A stretch of DNA of 64,000 nt, taken from assembly GCF_014842975.1 (NCBI RefSeq), contig NZ_JACYXK010000026.1:124001-188000 (forward strand). Direction: 5' to 3'. The first letter of the stretch is position 1; each line of letters begins with the position of its first letter. Shown piece after piece: positions 60,038-64,000 of the stretch. Source of the DNA: Rhodanobacter sp. DHB23. GTDB taxonomy: Bacteria > Pseudomonadota > Gammaproteobacteria > Xanthomonadales > Rhodanobacteraceae. The translations under genes and the position numbers were made by a program. Below the pieces are notes generated by a model. It did no database searches, was not told the origin of the DNA, and worked only from the letters and a program-made list of their open reading frames with translations.

Positions 60038-62080
60038 ATGAAAAAAGATTTCGTCATCAAGATCCTCTTCATCGAACACTCGGTCGAAGATGCGGAGCAG
60101 ATCATCAGCCTGCTGCGCAATACCGGCATCGCGGTGCGTCCGGCGCGCGCCACGGCCGCCGGGCAGGTGCAGACCGCGCTGGCCGAGCTGGAACCGGACC
60201 TGGTGATGTTCGACCCCGGCAATGGCGCCATCACCCTGCCCGAGGTGATCCGCATGCTGGATGCGCAGGGCAGCGACTATTCGGTGCTCGGCCTGGTCGG
60301 GACCCTGGACAACCAGCAGGTGGCCACCCTGTTCGAGCAGGGCGTGCATGGCATCGTCACGCGCGGCATGCCGGGCCAGTTGCTGGCCGTGCTGCGGCGC
60401 GAATTCGACGCCCTGCAGAACCGCCGCATGCTGCGCCGGCTGGAAAGCACCCAGCGCGAACTGGAGCGCCGCTGTGATGCCCTGCTCGACTCGTCCCGCG
60501 ATGCCATCACCTATGTGCACGAAGGCGTGCACGTGCGCGCCAACCAGGCCTACCTGGAAGCCTTCGGCCACGAGAGCTTCGACGACCTGCTCGGCATGCC
60601 CATCCTCGACATGATCGACGCCGCCAGCGTCGACGAATTCAAGAACCTGCTGCGCGGCCATACCCGCCAGGAGAAGCTGCCGAACCAGGTCAGCCTGCGC
60701 GCCCGCCGCGCCGACGGCAGCCCGTTCGACGCCACCGTGGAATTCGCCCCGGCCACCTTCGAGGGCGAACCCTGCCTGCAGATCGTGTTCCGCCGCCAGA
60801 CGATCGACCCGGCCATGCTGGAACAGCTGCAGCGCGACCCGGTCACCGGCCTGTACAACCGCGCCCACATGCTGGAATGCATCGACCATGCGGTGATCGA
60901 CGCGGCCAAGGGCAAGAAGGGCCAGGCGCTGCTGCTGATCGAGCCGGACAACTGGTCGAGCATGGTCGGCGGCATCGGCCTGGCCAAGGCCGACGAACTG
61001 CTGGCCAGCTTTTCCGACCGCGTGCGCATCCTGCTGGGCGCGAACGACACCGCCGGCATGCTGGCCGAACACACGCTGGGCGTGATCCTCGACTCGCGCC
61101 CGGACGAGGCCATCCGCGAATGGATCGCCAAGCTGCAGCAGAGCATCGCCGGCGCGATCTTCGACGCCGGCTCGCGCTCGATCACCGCCACCGCCAGCAT
61201 CGGCGGCAGCCTGCTGGGCGAAAAGAACGCCAATACCGAGCTGCTGCTCAACCAGGCCAGCCAGGCCCTGCGCACGGCACAGAGCCTGGGCAGCAACCAG
61301 GCCGACCTGCACGATCCCTCCGCGCGCGAGAAGGCCGACGAGGAACGCGAGCGCTACTGGCTGGACCTGCTGCGCAAGGCGCTGGACGACAAGGGCCTGA
61401 TGCTCTACCACCAGCACACCATCAGCCTGCAGGACGCCGAGGGCGACTACTCGGAGATCCTGCTGCGCATGGACGGCCCGCAGGGCGAGGTGCTGCCGGG
61501 CTTCTTCATGCCGATCGCCGACAAGCACGGCCTCACCGGCGCCATCGACCGCTGGGTGCTCGACCAGGCCATCGCCGCGCTGCAACGGCGCGAGGGCATG
61601 GGCCAGCAGACCACGTTCTTCGTCAAGTTCACCGCCGCCTCGCTGCAGGACCCCAGCCTCCTCGACTGGCTGGGCGAACGCCTGGCGCAAGCCGGGCTGA
61701 AGCGCGGCCGCCTGGTGCTGGAGATGACCGAGAGCAAGGTGATGACCCTGCTGCGCCCCGCGCAGGAGTTCCTCGCCGGCTGGAAGAAGCTGGGCGGCCG
61801 TTTCGCGCTGGAGCAGTTCGGCTCGGGCCTCAACTCGTTCCAGTTGCTCAGCCACATCGACGCGGACTACCTCAAGATCGACCGCAGCTACATGGCCGAC
61901 CTGCCGAAGTCGCCCGACAACCAGAAAAAGGTCACCGAGATCTGCCAGCAGGCGCGCGAACTGAAGAAGCAGACCATCGCCGAATGGGTCGAGGACGCCA
62001 CCAGCACCTCGCTGCTGTTCGCCGCTGGCGTGGATTTCGTGCAGGGTAACTTCCTGCAGGTGCCGCAGCGGCTGGATTGA
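60038..62080 (+). CDS. FimX-like c-di-GMP effector (REC-PAS-GGDEF-EAL)
   Basis: 680 residues in four parts: response-regulator-like domain (1-125) without the usual phosphorylation triad, PAS (about 150-255), a GGDEF domain (about 265-425) whose active site reads TLGVILDS rather than GGDEF, and an EAL domain (about 440-675) with EIL for EAL. The EAL domain keeps QFGSGLNSFQLLSHI and DYLKIDRSYM. Both enzymatic sites look dead, as in FimX, which binds c-di-GMP and controls type IV pilus assembly with PilZ. The gene is alone and faces rplS across a terminator. Confidence 0.87.
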   Translation: MKKDFVIKILFIEHSVEDAEQIISLLRNTGIAVRPARATAAGQVQTALAELEPDLVMFDPGNGAITLPEVIRMLDAQGSDYSVLGLVGTLDNQQVATLFEQGVHGIVTRGMPGQLLAVLRREFDALQNRRMLRRLESTQRELERRCDALLDSSRDAITYVHEGVHVRANQAYLEAFGHESFDDLLGMPILDMIDAASVDEFKNLLRGHTRQEKLPNQVSLRARRADGSPFDATVEFAPATFEGEPCLQIVFRRQTIDPAMLEQLQRDPVTGLYNRAHMLECIDHAVIDAAKGKKGQALLLIEPDNWSSMVGGIGLAKADELLASFSDRVRILLGANDTAGMLAEHTLGVILDSRPDEAIREWIAKLQQSIAGAIFDAGSRSITATASIGGSLLGEKNANTELLLNQASQALRTAQSLGSNQADLHDPSAREKADEERERYWLDLLRKALDDKGLMLYHQHTISLQDAEGDYSEILLRMDGPQGEVLPGFFMPIADKHGLTGAIDRWVLDQAIAALQRREGMGQQTTFFVKFTAASLQDPSLLDWLGERLAQAGLKRGRLVLEMTESKVMTLLRPAQEFLAGWKKLGGRFALEQFGSGLNSFQLLSHIDADYLKIDRSYMADLPKSPDNQKKVTEICQQARELKKQTIAEWVEDATSTSLLFAAGVDFVQGNFLQVPQRLD

Positions 62081-62150
62081 GCCCGGGCAGCCCGGTCCCG
62101 GGTCGGGTGCCCCGCACAAGGGCACATTCCGGCAACAACCAGCAAACAAC

Positions 62151-62182
62151 AAAAAACCCGCGGAGCGATCCGCGGGTTTCTT
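62151..62182. terminator. Bidirectional terminator between fimX-like gene and rplS
   Basis: Perfect 8-bp stem CCCGCGGA/TCCGCGGG with a 4-base loop, flanked by AAAAAA and TTTCTT. On the minus strand it ends in six T, fitting the end of the rpsP-rimM-trmD-rplS operon. Confidence 0.92.
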
Positions 62183-62209
62183 GTCTTGCCTCGTGGCAGG
62201 CGCTCGCGC

Positions 62210-62605
62210 TTACTCGCCGCGGGCAGCCGCCTTGTTCGCGGCCTTGATCGCGGCGGCGGCGGCGACGTCTTCCTTGATGCGGGCAGCCTTGCCTTCCAGG
62301 TTGCGCAGGTAGTACAGCTTGGCGCCGCGCACCTTGCCCTTGCGCTTCACTTCCAGCGACTCGATCGCCGGGCTGTGCGCCTGGAACACGCGCTCCACGC
62401 CGGTGCCGTGCGAGATCTTGCGCACGGTGAAGGCGGAATGCAGGCCACGGTTGCGCTTGGCGATGACGATGCCCTCGAAAGCCTGCACGCGCTCGCGATT
62501 GCCTTCCTTCACCTTGACGTTGACCACCACGGTGTCGCCGGCGCCGAACTCCGGCAAGGGACGGGTGATCTGCTCGGCTTCGAACTGCTGGATGATCTTG
62601 TTCAT
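62210..62605 (-). CDS. rplS: 50S ribosomal protein L19
   Basis: 131-residue L19. [12 protein letters not shown] starts the protein, and [17 protein letters not shown] with [10 protein letters not shown] are the conserved core. An Ala/Lys-rich C-terminal tail ([18 protein letters not shown]) extends beyond E. coli L19. It is the last gene of the classic rpsP-rimM-trmD-rplS operon and ends at a strong terminator. Confidence 0.97.
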   Translation of the reverse strand: MNKIIQQFEAEQITRPLPEFGAGDTVVVNVKVKEGNRERVQAFEGIVIAKRNRGLHSAFTVRKISHGTGVERVFQAHSPAIESLEVKRKGKVRGAKLYYLRNLEGKAARIKEDVAAAAAIKAANKAAARGE

Positions 62606-62674
62606 GGCGACCTCAGTGGTTTGCGGCATCCCTGCCGCGGTAGTTCTGGTGGCGGCAATCCAAAGCCGCATTGT

Positions 62675-63427
62675 TTATTGTCCACCCGCCGCGCGGTATT
62701 CGCGACGGAATTCTTCCAGCAACGCGCGGGATTCCGCATCCAGCGCGCGTTGCGCCAACAGCTCCGGGCGCCTGAGCCAGGTCCGGCCCAGCGCCTGCTT
62801 CAGGCGCCAGCGGCGGATCGCCGCGTGGTCGCCGGAGAGCAGCACCGCCGGCACCTCGCCGTAGGCATCCCGCACCGGCTTCGCGTAGTGCGGGCAGTCC
62901 AGCAGGCCGCTCGAGAACGAGTCCTGCTCGGCGGACTGTGCGTCGTTCAACGCACCGTCCTGCAACCTGCCCACCGCATCGATCACCACCGCGGCACCCA
63001 ACTCACCACCGGACAGCACATAGTCGCCGATGGAAAGCTCCTCGTCGACCTCGTGCGCCAGCAGACGCTCGTCCACACCCTCGTAACGCCCGCAGAGCAA
63101 GGCGATGCGCGGCAGCTTCGCCAGCGCTTCCACCCTGCCCTGCGTCAGCCGCGCTCCCTGCGGACTGAGGTAAATCACGTGCACCGGTTCCGGTGCCGCC
63201 TCGCGCATGGCCTTCAGGGCCACCCGCAAAGGCTCGATCAGCATCACCATCCCGGGTCCGCCGCCGCAGGTGCGGCCGTCCACGGTACGGTAGTTGTCGG
63301 TGGCGTAGTCGCGCGGGTTCCAGGTCTCCACCTGCAGCAACTCGCGTTGCTGCGCGCGTCCCACCACACCGACGGCGGCGCACTGGCGCATGAAGTCGGG
63401 AAACAGCGTGACGACGTCGATGCGCAT
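62675..63427 (-). CDS. trmD: tRNA (guanine-N1-)-methyltransferase
   Basis: 250-residue SPOUT methyltransferase that makes m1G37 in tRNA to prevent frameshifting. The N-terminal [12 protein letters not shown] and the knot sequences [13 protein letters not shown] and [14 protein letters not shown] are diagnostic. The C-terminal domain follows with [12 protein letters not shown] at 63427 was chosen; a longer frame upstream overlaps rimM and lacks homology. It lies between rimM and rplS. Confidence 0.97.
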   Translation of the reverse strand: MRIDVVTLFPDFMRQCAAVGVVGRAQQRELLQVETWNPRDYATDNYRTVDGRTCGGGPGMVMLIEPLRVALKAMREAAPEPVHVIYLSPQGARLTQGRVEALAKLPRIALLCGRYEGVDERLLAHEVDEELSIGDYVLSGGELGAAVVIDAVGRLQDGALNDAQSAEQDSFSSGLLDCPHYAKPVRDAYGEVPAVLLSGDHAAIRRWRLKQALGRTWLRRPELLAQRALDAESRALLEEFRREYRAAGGQ

Positions 63428-63446
63428 GGACCTCAAACTCCAGTCT

Positions 63447-63962
63447 TCAGAATTCGGGGTCCCAGTCCACCACCATGCGCCCGCCGGACAAGTCCACCGC
63501 ACGCACGTACACACCCTGGACGAAGGGGATCAGCCGCTCGCGCTCGCCGTCCCGCACCAGCACCACGTCGTTGGCACCGGTGGCGAACAGGTGGCTGACC
63601 CGCCCGAGCACCGCGCCTTCGGTGGTGACGACCTCAAGCCCTTCGAGGTCGACCCAGTAATACTCGTCCTTGCCGGGAGGCGGCAGCTGCTCGCGGGCGA
63701 CGTGGATGTCGCTGCCGACGAGGGCGGCTGCCGTGTCACGGTCGTCCACGCCGGGCAGGCAGGCCACCAAGCCCTTGCCCTGCGGGCGCCCTTTGGCTCC
63801 CGTGATCTCCTTGACCACGCCCGGCGCCGTTGCCAGCAACCAAGGGTGGTAGTCGAAGATCTTCGCGCGTGGCTCGGTCCAGGATTCGATCTTGACCCAG
63901 CCCTGCACGCCATACAGCCCGACGATGCGCCCGACGGGGACGCGCCGACCGGCTGCCGTCAC
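63447..63962 (-). CDS. rimM: Ribosome maturation factor RimM
   Basis: 171-residue 30S maturation factor that binds S19. The N-terminal domain has [18 protein letters not shown]; the PRC-barrel C-terminal part contains [25 protein letters not shown] and IPFVQGVYV. The start is GTG at 63962, two bases after the rpsP stop. It precedes trmD by 19 bp in the conserved operon. Confidence 0.95.
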   Translation of the reverse strand: MTAAGRRVPVGRIVGLYGVQGWVKIESWTEPRAKIFDYHPWLLATAPGVVKEITGAKGRPQGKGLVACLPGVDDRDTAAALVGSDIHVAREQLPPPGKDEYYWVDLEGLEVVTTEGAVLGRVSHLFATGANDVVLVRDGERERLIPFVQGVYVRAVDLSGGRMVVDWDPEF

Positions 63963-63964
63963 GT

Positions 63965-64000
63965 TCAGGCCGCCTGCTGCTTGCCGGCTTCCTTGACGAG
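63965..64000 (-). CDS. rpsP: 30S ribosomal protein S16, C-terminal end only
   Basis: The last eleven codons read LVKEAGKQQAA and then stop; the gene runs off the right edge. The identity is inferred from its place immediately upstream of rimM in the invariant rpsP-rimM-trmD-rplS order and from the Lys/Ala-rich tail typical of S16. Confidence 0.75.
   Translation of the reverse strand, partial: LVKEAGKQQAA

Overview
The window looks like chromosome of a high-GC gammaproteobacterium of the Xanthomonadaceae/Rhodanobacteraceae group (Dyella, Rhodanobacter or Luteibacter-like). Clues are an arginine operon built around an N-acetylornithine carbamoyltransferase and a fused N-acetylglutamate kinase/synthase, Oar-type TonB receptors paired with TPR-sulfotransferases, an ECF sigma factor coupled to a Ser/Thr kinase, a FimX-type c-di-GMP protein, and several families of palindromic intergenic repeats. 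I see no rRNA, tRNA, CRISPR array, prophage or intact insertion sequence. Apart from one small MITE, the window is ordinary chromosome with one large accessory-looking locus at 17-36 kb.

Layout. 1-0.8 kb: feoAB (iron), with a Fur-box-like promoter. 0.9-6.7 kb: leucine/isovalerate catabolism genes (liuC, liuD, liuE, a short-chain dehydrogenase), then efpL. A 191-bp MITE sits between liuE and the dehydrogenase. 6.9-13 kb: FUSC membrane protein, a small unknown protein, and a kinase/ECF sigma pair. 13.1-16.1 kb: kynurenine-pathway genes (ACMSD, kynU). 16.2-17 kb: a decayed gene and a hemerythrin-like protein.

17.2-36.3 kb is the most interesting part. A LysR regulator diverges from dgcN (D-glutamate N-acetyltransferase family) and gltS (Na+/glutamate symporter). 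Two similar TonB receptor/TPR-sulfotransferase modules follow, with an M61 peptidase and an S12-type serine hydrolase between them, and then a gamma-glutamyltransferase. Four promoters here (before dgcN, both receptors and ggt) share one precisely spaced architecture: a LysR T-N11-A dyad, 13 bp, TTTTCATTGG, and a TAYGCT box 19 bp after TTGGYG. I read this as one regulon for capturing and breaking down glutamyl (perhaps D-glutamyl or gamma-glutamyl) peptides.

36.4-48.6 kb: a long minus-strand arginine/proline operon (argF', paiB-like, osmC-like, argG, dinB-like, GNAT, argE', argB/A, argC, argH, cupin, proB, proA). Many junctions are ATGA or GTGA overlaps. It is preceded by what looks like a ribosome-mediated attenuator with an Arg-containing leader peptide. 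48.7-59.9 kb: a glycine-zipper protein, cysS, sufE, an unusual dksA, yidD, folE2, a squalene-synthase-like protein, gph, ubiG, a YciI protein, an MTA/SAH-deaminase-like hydrolase, and the divergent efp/epmB pair. 60-64 kb: fimX and the conserved rpsP-rimM-trmD-rplS operon, with rpsP cut by the window edge.

All coordinates, translations and motif matches come from reading the sequence by eye. No homology search was run, so family names rest on recognised motifs and gene context.
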